This document shows, piece by piece, positions 1-5,601 of a DNA stretch of 8,260 nt. The number at the start of each line of letters is the position of its first letter. Positions within the stretch are counted from its first letter, which is position 1. Location of the stretch: the NCBI GenBank assembly GCA_020425885.1, contig JAGQRA010000368.1, forward strand, positions 1 through 8,260, given 5' to 3'. Made by a program: the position numbers and the translations under genes. This DNA is from Planctomycetota bacterium. Its GTDB lineage: Bacteria > Planctomycetota > UBA1135 > UBA2386. The notes below the pieces were generated by a model. The model saw nothing but the letters and a program-made list of their open reading frames with translations. It did not search any database and was not told the origin of the DNA.

Positions 1-1518
1 GACATGGGATCGAACGCCATTCGCTTCCTCGTCGCCGAGGCCTCGGGGAACGATCACCCCGTCGTGCTCGAGAGCCACCGCCTGCCCGTTCGCCTCGGCG
101 GTCAGACCTTCCGGACCGGGCGGATCGGCGAGGCGGCCATCGCGGCCACCGTCGACGCCTGCCGTCGCTTCAGGGCCGATTGCGACCGACTCGCGGTCAC
201 CCATGTCCGCGCCATCGCGACCTCGGCGATGCGGGATGCCAGCAATCGCCACGTCCTGGCCGACCGCGTGCGGGTGGCAACCGGGATCGAGATCGAGGTC
301 ATCTCGGGCACGCAGGAGGCCTACCTGCTCAAGCTCGGCGTCGAGTCGAAGATCGATCTGAGCCGGGGTCGGTCCCTGCTGGTCGATGTCGGCGGCGGTT
401 CGCTCGAGGTCATGGTCGTCGAGGACGGCAGCGTCGTCGACGCAGATTCCTATCGGCTGGGCGCGCTGCGCATGCTCGCCGCCTTCGCCGATGCCGACGA
501 CTCGGGCGAGACCTTCGTCGAGCTGATGCAACGCCATCTCGACAGCCTGGAGCGTCGCGTCGCCGGCCGCCTCCACGGTCGTCGTTTCGATCGCTACGCG
601 GCCGTCGGTGGCAACATCGACACCTTGGCCGAACTGGTGCAGCGGCGCCGCGGACGGCAGGCCCCGGACGAGATCCCATGCGTTGCCCTGGCCCAGGTCG
701 ACAAGTTGGTGGCATCGCTCGCGGCGATGTCGATCGAGGAACGGATGGGCAAGTACGGGTTGCGTGAGGACCGGGCCGACACGATCGTGCCGGCGGGGAT
801 GGTCTACTCCTGGGTCGGGCAGCTCGCCGGTGTCGACGAGGTGTTCGCGCCGGGGACCGGGATCCGGGACGGCCTGCTGGTCGAGGTCGTGCAGGGCCAC
901 CTCGACGCCTTCACGGCCGGCGATCACGTCGACGTGGTCCTGGCATCCTGCCGGGCGATGGGCCGGCGCTTCGATCTCGATGTCGACCATGCCGACCGGG
1001 TGCTGCGGCTCGGCCGTCAGCTGTTCGACCAGACGGTCGAGCTGCACGGCCTGGACACCGGCACGCGGGTCCTGCTCGACGCCGCTGCATTGCTGCACGA
1101 TGTCGGCGTCGCCGTCAACAACGACGGTCATCACAAGCACTCTCAGTATCTGATCGACGCCAGCGAGCTCGTCGGCCTCGACGACGACGAACGCCATCTG
1201 GTCGCGTTGATCGCCCGCTATCACCGCAAGGCGCCACCGAGTCGAGATCACGCCGACTTCAGCGCGCTGACGCGTCGAGATCGCGCCGTCGTCGAACGCC
1301 TCGCCGCCATCCTCCGTGTTGCCGACGCGCTCGATCGCCAGCATGCCGGCGTCGTCAGCGAGGTCGCCGTCGCGATCGCCGAAGAGGAGATCGTGCTGCG
1401 GGCGACGCTCGATCCCGCGGTGCATTCGCGGCTGTTTCTCGAGACCCGGGCCGTCGCCGACAAGGGCGCGCTGTTCGCGAGCCTCTATGGCCGTCCCGTG
1501 CGACTGGCGCCGCCGTAG
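1..1518 (+). CDS. ppx: Exopolyphosphatase, Ppx/GppA family with C-terminal HD domain (5' end truncated by window)
   Basis: The family hydrolyses inorganic polyphosphate, and some members pppGpp, in the cytoplasm. The frame is open from base 1. The first codon is Asp, giving DMGSNAIR, which matches the family's phosphate-binding motif (I-D-x-G-S-N-S-x-R). The ATG at base 4 is therefore internal, and only a few N-terminal residues should be missing. Counting that Met as 1, further marks are ATSAMRDASN (about 72-81), SGTQEA with the conserved Glu at 105, and the second phosphate loop DVGGGS at 128-133. The C-terminal third is the HD-type domain usual in long bacterial Ppx: LLHDVG (H365, D366), HHKHS (376-380) and ARYHRK (404-409). 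At 505 visible residues the length fits full Ppx. GppA activity cannot be excluded from sequence alone. The gene converges on a small minus-strand gene, with 21 bases between the stops. Confidence 0.93.
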   Translation, partial: DMGSNAIRFLVAEASGNDHPVVLESHRLPVRLGGQTFRTGRIGEAAIAATVDACRRFRADCDRLAVTHVRAIATSAMRDASNRHVLADRVRVATGIEIEVISGTQEAYLLKLGVESKIDLSRGRSLLVDVGGGSLEVMVVEDGSVVDADSYRLGALRMLAAFADADDSGETFVELMQRHLDSLERRVAGRLHGRRFDRYAAVGGNIDTLAELVQRRRGRQAPDEIPCVALAQVDKLVASLAAMSIEERMGKYGLREDRADTIVPAGMVYSWVGQLAGVDEVFAPGTGIRDGLLVEVVQGHLDAFTAGDHVDVVLASCRAMGRRFDLDVDHADRVLRLGRQLFDQTVELHGLDTGTRVLLDAAALLHDVGVAVNNDGHHKHSQYLIDASELVGLDDDERHLVALIARYHRKAPPSRDHADFSALTRRDRAVVERLAAILRVADALDRQHAGVVSEVAVAIAEEEIVLRATLDPAVHSRLFLETRAVADKGALFASLYGRPVRLAPP

Positions 1519-1558
1519 GCGCGCTTCACCGGTAGCCGTCTACCGCACCTGGGCGCGC
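1519..1558. terminator. Candidate bidirectional hairpin between convergent stops
   Basis: An inner perfect stem CGGTAG (1530-1535) / CTACCG (1540-1545) closes a CCGT loop. It is flanked by GCGCGC at 1519-1524 and again at 1553-1558, which could pair as an outer stem with an asymmetric internal loop. It begins right after the ppx stop and overlaps the last codons of the minus-strand 93-aa gene, so it could end transcripts from both sides. There is no T-tract on either strand, so it is not a classical intrinsic terminator. In GC-rich DNA such stems also arise by chance. Confidence 0.3.
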
Positions 1559-1821
1559 AGCGAGTCCTGGCGTCGACGGCCCAGCAAGGCCCGCGTCGGC
1601 AGGTGACTCCGCAGGGCCGCTGCGATGCGTCGGCACCAGCTCCGGGCCGCCTGCAGCCGGGCCGCCGTGGGGCTGACCTCGCGGTGCGAGCCGATCACGA
1701 TGTAGTTGTTGTCGTAGTCGCTGGCCTCGGGGTGACCGTCGTCGATGAAGCGCAGGACCCGTCCTTGGTGATAGACCATGGCGCCAGGATCGCCGGCGGC
1801 GTGAAGGTACGAACAAGGCAT
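1540..1821 (-). CDS. Small hypothetical protein, 93 aa
   Basis: I do not recognise the family. The frame reads as plausible protein with GC-rich third positions. It has an ordered N-terminal half containing GDPGAMVYHQGRVLRFIDDG (residues 10-29) and DYDNNYIVIGSH (35-46). A basic, Arg/Ala-rich C-terminal half (about 50-93) is probably helical. There are no membrane segments or signal peptide. The start is uncertain. The frame is closed by a stop 9 bases upstream of the first ATG (1821-1819), and no Shine-Dalgarno sequence precedes that ATG. A second ATG at 1779-1777 (Met15) also lacks one. It lies 64 bases downstream of the 66-aa minus-strand gene in a different frame and could be cotranscribed with it. 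The opposite-strand and alternative frames give Arg-rich or Val-run translations typical of shadows, which supports this frame. Confidence 0.5.
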   Translation of the reverse strand: MPCSYLHAAGDPGAMVYHQGRVLRFIDDGHPEASDYDNNYIVIGSHREVSPTAARLQAARSWCRRIAAALRSHLPTRALLGRRRQDSLRAQVR

Positions 1822-1885
1822 GAGCAGTAGTCAGCCAGGGATGCACGCTTCTGCCAATGCGTCGTCGGACCGATGCCAGCGCCGG

Positions 1886-2086
1886 TCAGGCCCGCATCGC
1901 ATGCCGCAGGTTCGCCTGCGGCCGCCAATAGTCGCCGTGCAGGCGGCGCTCCAGCACGCGGATCTCCTCGGCGAGGGCGCTCTTCGCGACCTCGACGATC
2001 GGGCGTTCGTGGGGCTCGGGGACGCGCAGCTCGAAGTTGCTCAGGCACTCGAGCAGGAACTGCAGACGGTCTTGGATGGCGGACAT
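1886..2086 (-). CDS. Small hypothetical helical protein, 66 aa
   Basis: I do not recognise the family. The ATG at 2086-2084 is preceded by GAGGTG four bases upstream, the clearest ribosome binding site in the first half of the window, and this decides the start. The protein is predominantly helical by eye. An N-terminal segment rich in Leu/Gln/Glu (MSAIQDRLQFLLECL) is followed by a short Pro-containing turn (RVPEPHERP, residues 21-29). A charged helix with regular Leu/Ile/Val spacing follows (ALAEEIRVLERRL, about 37-49), then a tail containing DYW. It has no signal peptide or membrane segment. It could be a small protein-protein interaction or coiled-coil module. It is divergent from the 358-aa gene across a non-coding gap and upstream of the 93-aa gene. 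Codon use matches its neighbours. Confidence 0.6.
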   Translation of the reverse strand: MSAIQDRLQFLLECLSNFELRVPEPHERPIVEVAKSALAEEIRVLERRLHGDYWRPQANLRHAMRA

Positions 2087-2426
2087 CGGACACCTCGTTC
2101 TCGGATCAGGTCATCGTTGGTCGATGTCGGGTGACGCCGATTGCGTCTTGCTCCGACAACCTGAGTAGGTGCAGAAGGCCGCCGATGTCACACGATTTTC
2201 CGCGCGTGTTCTCCATGACCGGGTTTCCACCGAGGCTTCGCGGATGGGGTCGTCGGGTGCGATGGGGTCACAGCGATCTGGGCATGTCGCCGTAGGTCCG
2301 TCGCCATCGCCGGTCCGAGCCCCGGGGGTGCACCCGGATCGGGGCGCGTTCGCGACCGGGGCCCGGGCCCGGGGCAAGCCGGGTCAAGGCCGTTCCGGTT
2401 CGAGCCCGATACTGCCGCGGTACGTC
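2087..2426. other. Non-coding divergent region with GC-triplet palindrome
   Basis: These 340 bases separate the minus-strand 66-aa gene from the plus-strand 358-aa gene. The first part (about 2100-2230) is visibly less GC-rich than the coding DNA around it, as expected of a promoter-bearing spacer, but I could not find a convincing -35/-10 pair on either strand. The second part is very GC-rich. It contains GGGTGCACCC (a perfect 10-base palindrome, about 2326-2335) and an alternating GGG/CCC tract. An in-frame upstream extension of the 358-aa gene from a GTG at 2169 exists, but it translates to low-complexity Ser/Gly/Arg/Pro sequence and is not supported as coding. Confidence 0.55.
2358..2374. 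repeat. Alternating GGG/CCC palindromic tract
   Basis: The bases read gggg-ccc-ggg-ccc-gggg. The tract contains two overlapping perfect 12-base palindromes: GGGCCCGGGCCC at 2359-2370 and CCCGGGCCCGGG at 2362-2373. It lies about 53 bases upstream of the start of the 358-aa gene, so it would fall in that gene's leader or promoter. It could form a strong hairpin in DNA or RNA. It may also be only compositional drift in GC-rich spacer DNA. Confidence 0.45.
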
Positions 2427-3503
2427 ATGAAACCCGTGAAGGTCAAGAAGATCGTCGCCGTCTGCTTCGTCGAAGCGGCCAAGACTGCGTTGGATCATCT
2501 CGGGTCCCAGCGTCTCGAGCTCGATGGCAGCGGCGACTCCAGCCGGGCCGAACTGAGCCGGCACTACGGTGAATGTCGGCGGTTGCGGGACTACCTGCAG
2601 TCGTGCCTCGGGCGATCCTCGGAGTGGGTCGAACTCGATCTCTCCGACGACGACGCCGCGATGCTCGTTGCCAGCTGTCGCCGCTATGTCGAGGTCATCG
2701 ACGCCAGGCTCAGGCAGATGCAGCCGGGGAGGGATCGGACCTTCCTCGAGCGCAAGCAGAAGGTCATCAGCGACTGGACCGTGGAGCTGGCTCGGAAGCC
2801 GCTGTTGGACTTCGCTCTGCCGCGGGTCGAGGAACGACCAGGCGATGGCGCCAGGGACCTGAAGAGGAGGTTGCAGGAGAAGCTCTTCGCCATCAGCGAG
2901 CAGGCGATCATCCAAGGCGGCATGTTCGCGCCGATCGGTTCGAGCGCCATGACCTCAGCGCCGAAGCCTGCAACGGGCGATGCCGCGACGGATCCGCTGA
3001 CCGCAGGCGAGGCATCGGGTCTTCCGACCGGCATGGAAGACACGTCGCTCGCCGAGTCACCCTTGCTCGAATGCTCCGCATTGCGTGAGCCACGGCTGCG
3101 GGCGCTGGTCGGAATGGACCTGCGCAGCCTCGCCATCGCCGAGGAGAACGCCGACTACCGCGTCGCCACGGTGATGCTGACCTCGATCCTCGAGGCGGCC
3201 GTGCTCGACTACGCGATCCCGCGTCGTGCGGTGCTCGGGCTGGAAGGCACGCCCGACAGCTGGTGCCCGCAGGAGATCCTGCTGCAGGTTCTCGGTGACG
3301 CCGCGTCGCCAGAGGACCGCGCCTTCGCCTACGGCCTGTTCTTCGCGCGCAACATGCTCAAGCCGGCCTATCAGATCGTGTCGCCCACGGTCGCGACCGC
3401 GGCCAGCGTCCAGCGCACGCGCGAGTTCGTCGGCGACATGCTCTACCACCTCGGTGTGCGCCGCACCGCCGGCAGCGGGCGCCGGCGACGCGCGAAGGCA
3501 TAG
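2427..3503 (+). CDS. Unrecognised two-part helical protein, 358 aa, with HEPN-like C-terminal region
   Basis: I do not recognise the family with certainty. The ATG at 2427 starts MKPVKVKKIV. The frame stays open upstream to a GTG at 2169, but that part looks non-coding, so I prefer the ATG although no Shine-Dalgarno is visible. Residues 1-165 are helical and charged, with WVELDLSDDDAAMLVASC (67-84) and a helix ending in DARLRQM (92-98). Residues about 172-214 are a Ser/Thr/Ala/Gly/Pro linker. Residues 220-345 are a compact helical part: EENADYRVATVMLTSILEAA (239-258), PEDRAFAYGLFFARNMLKPA (295-314) and a final helix to LYHLGV. The last two blocks resemble HEPN-like/DUF4145-like domains, which have a 'multi-small-residue helix, then RNLIHP' pattern, but His is Lys312 here. 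A basic tail (GRRRRAKA) follows. There is no signal or membrane segment, so it is probably cytoplasmic. The phosphoesterase gene follows after 62 bases and may be cotranscribed. Confidence 0.7.
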   Translation: MKPVKVKKIVAVCFVEAAKTALDHLGSQRLELDGSGDSSRAELSRHYGECRRLRDYLQSCLGRSSEWVELDLSDDDAAMLVASCRRYVEVIDARLRQMQPGRDRTFLERKQKVISDWTVELARKPLLDFALPRVEERPGDGARDLKRRLQEKLFAISEQAIIQGGMFAPIGSSAMTSAPKPATGDAATDPLTAGEASGLPTGMEDTSLAESPLLECSALREPRLRALVGMDLRSLAIAEENADYRVATVMLTSILEAAVLDYAIPRRAVLGLEGTPDSWCPQEILLQVLGDAASPEDRAFAYGLFFARNMLKPAYQIVSPTVATAASVQRTREFVGDMLYHLGVRRTAGSGRRRRAKA

Positions 3504-3565
3504 GTTCGGGGTCGCGAGCCGGGCGCCGGCCGGGCACCGCCTTGTGCCGTCGTTGCCCGCCCCGT

Positions 3566-4291
3566 ATGCACTGGGCGGTGCGTCTGTTCGCCATCAGTGA
3601 CCTGCATCTGAGCCTCGGTGTCGACAAGCCGATGGACATCTTCGGTCCGCAATGGGTCGACCATGCGCGCCGGATGCAGGCGGCCTGGGACGACATGGTC
3701 GGCGACGAAGACTGGGTCCTGGTCGGCGGCGACACCTCCTGGGGCCTGGATCTGGCGGAGGCCCTGCCCGATCTGACCTGGCTCGGCGAACGGCCCGGAC
3801 AGAAGGTCCTGATCAAGGGCAACCACTGCACCTGGTGGCAATCGCGCAAGAAGGTCGAGGCCGTGCTGCACCCTTCGATCCGACTGCTGCAGAACAACGC
3901 GGTGCAGCTCGACGACGGCACCGTGGTCATCGGCACGCGGTTGTGGGATCCGCCCGAGGCGCCCTGGGCGCAGCAGGAAGCGGCCAAGGTGTTCCCGCGC
4001 GAATTGCACCGGCTGCAGCTGTCGATCGACGAGGGCAAGAAGCTCGGTGGCTGCGTCGCGGGCGGTGCACGCACGATCGCCTTGATCCACTATCCGCCGC
4101 GATTCAGCGACGGCAGGGTCACGGCGGCGGTGCCGATGCTCGAGGACGCCGCGGTCGAGGTCTGCGTCTACGGCCACCTCCACGGTCGGGACCATGCGCA
4201 CGGCTTCCAGGGCGAGGCCGGCGGCATCCGTTACTACCTCGCCTCCGTCGATGCGATCGACTTCCGACCGATCGCCATCGACCGCGACTGA
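3566..4291 (+). CDS. Calcineurin-like metallophosphoesterase (COG1768-type), 241 aa
   Basis: A dimetal phosphoesterase of the calcineurin superfamily. The overall sequence follows the COG1768 predicted phosphohydrolase pattern, including ISDLHLSLGVDKPMDIFG near the N-terminus. Visible metal or active-site motifs are D12-x-H14 (SDLHLS), GGD56 (GGDTSW), GN86-H87, H175 (IHYPP) and GH204-L-H206-G. The full core and usual length are present. The oddity is motif III, which reads GNHCTWW: Cys88 replaces the usual Asp/Glu of GNH(D/E), while metal-ligand Asn and catalytic His remain. The start is uncertain. ATG 3566 gives MHWAVRLFAISD, in-frame GTG 3578 would give MRLFAISD as in relatives, and TTG 3542 is less likely; none has a good ribosome binding site. 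There is no signal peptide, so it is cytoplasmic. The physiological substrate is unknown. It ends 3 bases from the stop of the convergent lipoprotein gene. Confidence 0.88.
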   Translation: MHWAVRLFAISDLHLSLGVDKPMDIFGPQWVDHARRMQAAWDDMVGDEDWVLVGGDTSWGLDLAEALPDLTWLGERPGQKVLIKGNHCTWWQSRKKVEAVLHPSIRLLQNNAVQLDDGTVVIGTRLWDPPEAPWAQQEAAKVFPRELHRLQLSIDEGKKLGGCVAGGARTIALIHYPPRFSDGRVTAAVPMLEDAAVEVCVYGHLHGRDHAHGFQGEAGGIRYYLASVDAIDFRPIAIDRD

Positions 4292-4294
4292 AGC

Positions 4295-4876
4295 TCAGAC
4301 GTCGATCCGGGCGGTGACGCGCCGGCGGACCTGCAGCAGCACGCCGTCGAGGGTGATCCTGGCGACGAAGGTGCGGCCGATGCGATCGCCGACGGTGCAC
4401 TGCCAATACTCCTCGCGCTCGGGCCCCGACACGATCATGGCGCGCTCGATCTCGGGGCCGACGCCGAGAGCGGCGCCGAGGATCGGTTGCGGGACCTCGC
4501 CGAGAGGCACCGAGTGGGCCCGTTCGAGGACGCGTCCGTCGTCGGCGATCAACGCCGAGGCCAGGCGCTCTTCGGCGCCCTGGCGGTAGCGCTTCTCGAT
4601 GCGGAAGCCCTCGCCGCGGCTGCCCCATTCGCGACCCTGGAAGGTCGTCTCGCCGTGCGGGGCGACGGCGTCGATCGCGGTGCGCACGGCGCGCGGCAGC
4701 GAGCCCGGGCCTGACGCCACCGCCGCGCCGGTCAGCGAGTTGCCGGTCAGCAGCAGGCGCGCCGGTGTGTCCTCGGGCGCCTCGGTCATCAGTCGTGCCA
4801 GTCCGTCGGGAACGGGGGCGGTCGTGCTGCAGCCGGCCAACACGGCACCGAACAGGGTCGACAGGATCCGGTTCAT
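4295..4876 (-). CDS. Putative lipoprotein of unknown function, 193 aa
   Basis: The N-terminus is a textbook short lipoprotein signal: MNR, then a hydrophobic stretch ILSTLFGAVLAG, with lipobox L13-A14-G15-C16 followed by STTAP. The mature protein should be lipid-anchored at Cys16 and face the periplasm or outer surface. I do not recognise the remainder. About 35-65 contains LLLTGNSLTGAAVASGPGSLP. About 75-110 has charged alternating segments (GREWGSRGEGFRIEKRYRQG), and the region up to the C-terminus (about 100-193) looks beta-rich, ending in LLQVRRRVTARIDV. The pattern 'Glu/Lys-rich strand, then dDGRVLE' is faintly reminiscent of PepSY-like lipoproteins, but this is not strong enough to call. 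No classical Shine-Dalgarno is present. A GAG seven bases before the ATG sits in the loop of a small hairpin. It is transcribed divergently from fchA and convergent with the phosphoesterase. Confidence 0.8.
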   Translation of the reverse strand: MNRILSTLFGAVLAGCSTTAPVPDGLARLMTEAPEDTPARLLLTGNSLTGAAVASGPGSLPRAVRTAIDAVAPHGETTFQGREWGSRGEGFRIEKRYRQGAEERLASALIADDGRVLERAHSVPLGEVPQPILGAALGVGPEIERAMIVSGPEREEYWQCTVGDRIGRTFVARITLDGVLLQVRRRVTARIDV

Positions 4877-4878
4877 GG

Positions 4879-4937
4879 CCGCACTCTGCGGTGCCGGCGT
4901 CGCGACGCAAGGGGCGCCACCCGGAATGCGGTCCGCA
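4879..4937. promoter_or_regulatory. Repeated CCGCA/TGCGG dyads in the divergent lipoprotein/fchA spacer
   Basis: The 101-base spacer holds two inverted repeats built from the same half-site: CCGCA-CTC-TGCGG (4879-4891) and TGCGG-T-CCGCA (4927-4937). The matches extend: CCGCACT occurs at 4879-4885 and 4933-4939, and TGCGGT at 4887-4892 and 4927-4932. On the minus strand the first dyad forms a hairpin ending two bases before the lipoprotein ATG, with GAG in its three-base loop at Shine-Dalgarno distance. It could be an operator pair for a shared regulator, a translation-control hairpin, or chance. No -10/-35 pair is convincing in the spacer. Confidence 0.35.
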
Positions 4938-4977
4938 CTTGATCCTTCGGGCCGGCCGCCGAGACTCAGGCGCAGAC

Positions 4978-5601
4978 ATGATCCAGCAACCGTTCGCCGA
5001 CTTCGTCAACTCCCTCGCCGCCCGGACACCTACTCCGGGCGGCGGCGCAGCGGCCGCCATGGCTGGCTGCATGGGGACCTCGCTGTTCCTGATGGTCGTG
5101 CGATTCTCGCGTGGCAAGAAGGCCAACGTCGATCGTGAACAGGATCTCGCCGCGGCCGAGGGCGTGCTCGCCGGCCATCTCGAGCGGCTGCTGCCGATGG
5201 CGGAGCGCGACTGCAGGTCGTTCGACCTGGTCAGCGCAGCCTACGGCATGGCCAAGGCGACCGACGCCGACAAGGAGCTGCGCGAGAAGGCGATCCAGGA
5301 GGCGCTGGTCGGGGCCATGGTGGTTCCCGAGGAGACGCTCTGCATGGTGCGCGATGTCTTCGTCGCCATGGACGAGGTGGCCGCATGCGTCGGCAAGGCG
5401 ATCGCCAGCGATCTGGCATCGGGAGCCTCGTTGCTGCTGGCCGCCGCCGATGGCGCCTTCCTCAACGTGCGCATCAACGCCGCCTACCTGACCAACCGCG
5501 CGCTCGCCGATTCGACGATGCAGCGGGCCAGGACCGTGCTCGGCGAGATCCACCGGCATCAGGCGAAGATCGCGGGGGCGGTGGAGCAGATGCTGGCATG
5601 A
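4978..5601 (+). CDS. fchA: Cyclodeaminase/cyclohydrolase family protein (FchA-like), 207 aa
   Basis: Belongs to the formiminotetrahydrofolate cyclodeaminase family (the C-terminal domain of FTCD). Stand-alone members of this size act as 5,10-methenyltetrahydrofolate cyclohydrolase (FchA) or cyclodeaminase in one-carbon folate metabolism in the cytoplasm. The N-terminal signature is clear: FVNSLAARTPTPGGGAAAAM (residues 9-28). It is followed by the family's helical bundle, with a central ERDCRSFDLVSAAYGMAKAT (about 76-95) and a late SDLASGASLLLAAADGAFLNV block typical of the domain. Length (207 aa) fits the stand-alone form. The ATG at 4978 is chosen because homology begins here and an AGG lies seven bases upstream; the frame is open further upstream but that part is not protein-like. 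It opens a plus-strand operon; its stop overlaps the gpmI start (ATGA). Which folate reaction it carries out cannot be decided from sequence. Confidence 0.9.
   Translation: MIQQPFADFVNSLAARTPTPGGGAAAAMAGCMGTSLFLMVVRFSRGKKANVDREQDLAAAEGVLAGHLERLLPMAERDCRSFDLVSAAYGMAKATDADKELREKAIQEALVGAMVVPEETLCMVRDVFVAMDEVAACVGKAIASDLASGASLLLAAADGAFLNVRINAAYLTNRALADSTMQRARTVLGEIHRHQAKIAGAVEQMLA

Noticed and set aside
1829..1857. TTGGCA (minus strand) as a -35 box for the 93-aa gene
   Set aside because: No acceptable -10 hexamer at 16-19 bases. One hexamer alone is not evidence.
1603..2134. Plus-strand frames of 75 and 104 aa over the small minus-strand genes
   Set aside because: They show a run of valines (antisense of the DYDNNY codons) and Ala/Arg-biased sequence. 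The minus frames have better composition, and one has a good ribosome site.
2392..2420. GGTTCGAGCC resembling a tRNA T-arm
   Set aside because: Only about three stem pairs form around the loop, and no matching acceptor stem, D-arm or anticodon arm lies upstream.
2169..2426. 86-residue N-terminal extension of the 358-aa protein from GTG 2169
   Set aside because: The translation is low-complexity Ser/Gly/Pro/Arg, the DNA is palindromic and spacer-like, and no ribosome site precedes the GTG.
2268..2915. 215-aa minus-strand frame opposite the 358-aa gene
   Set aside because: The composition is Pro/Arg/Gly-rich and antisense-like. The plus frame gives a more ordered protein and continues to a natural stop.
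3443..4201. 252-aa minus-strand frame opposite the phosphoesterase
   Set aside because: It is a shadow of the well-supported phosphoesterase, has a biased composition and no motif, and would overlap two real genes.
4939..4967. TTGATC as a -35 box upstream of fchA
   Set aside because: The sequence at -10 distance (AGACTC region) does not resemble a -10 element.
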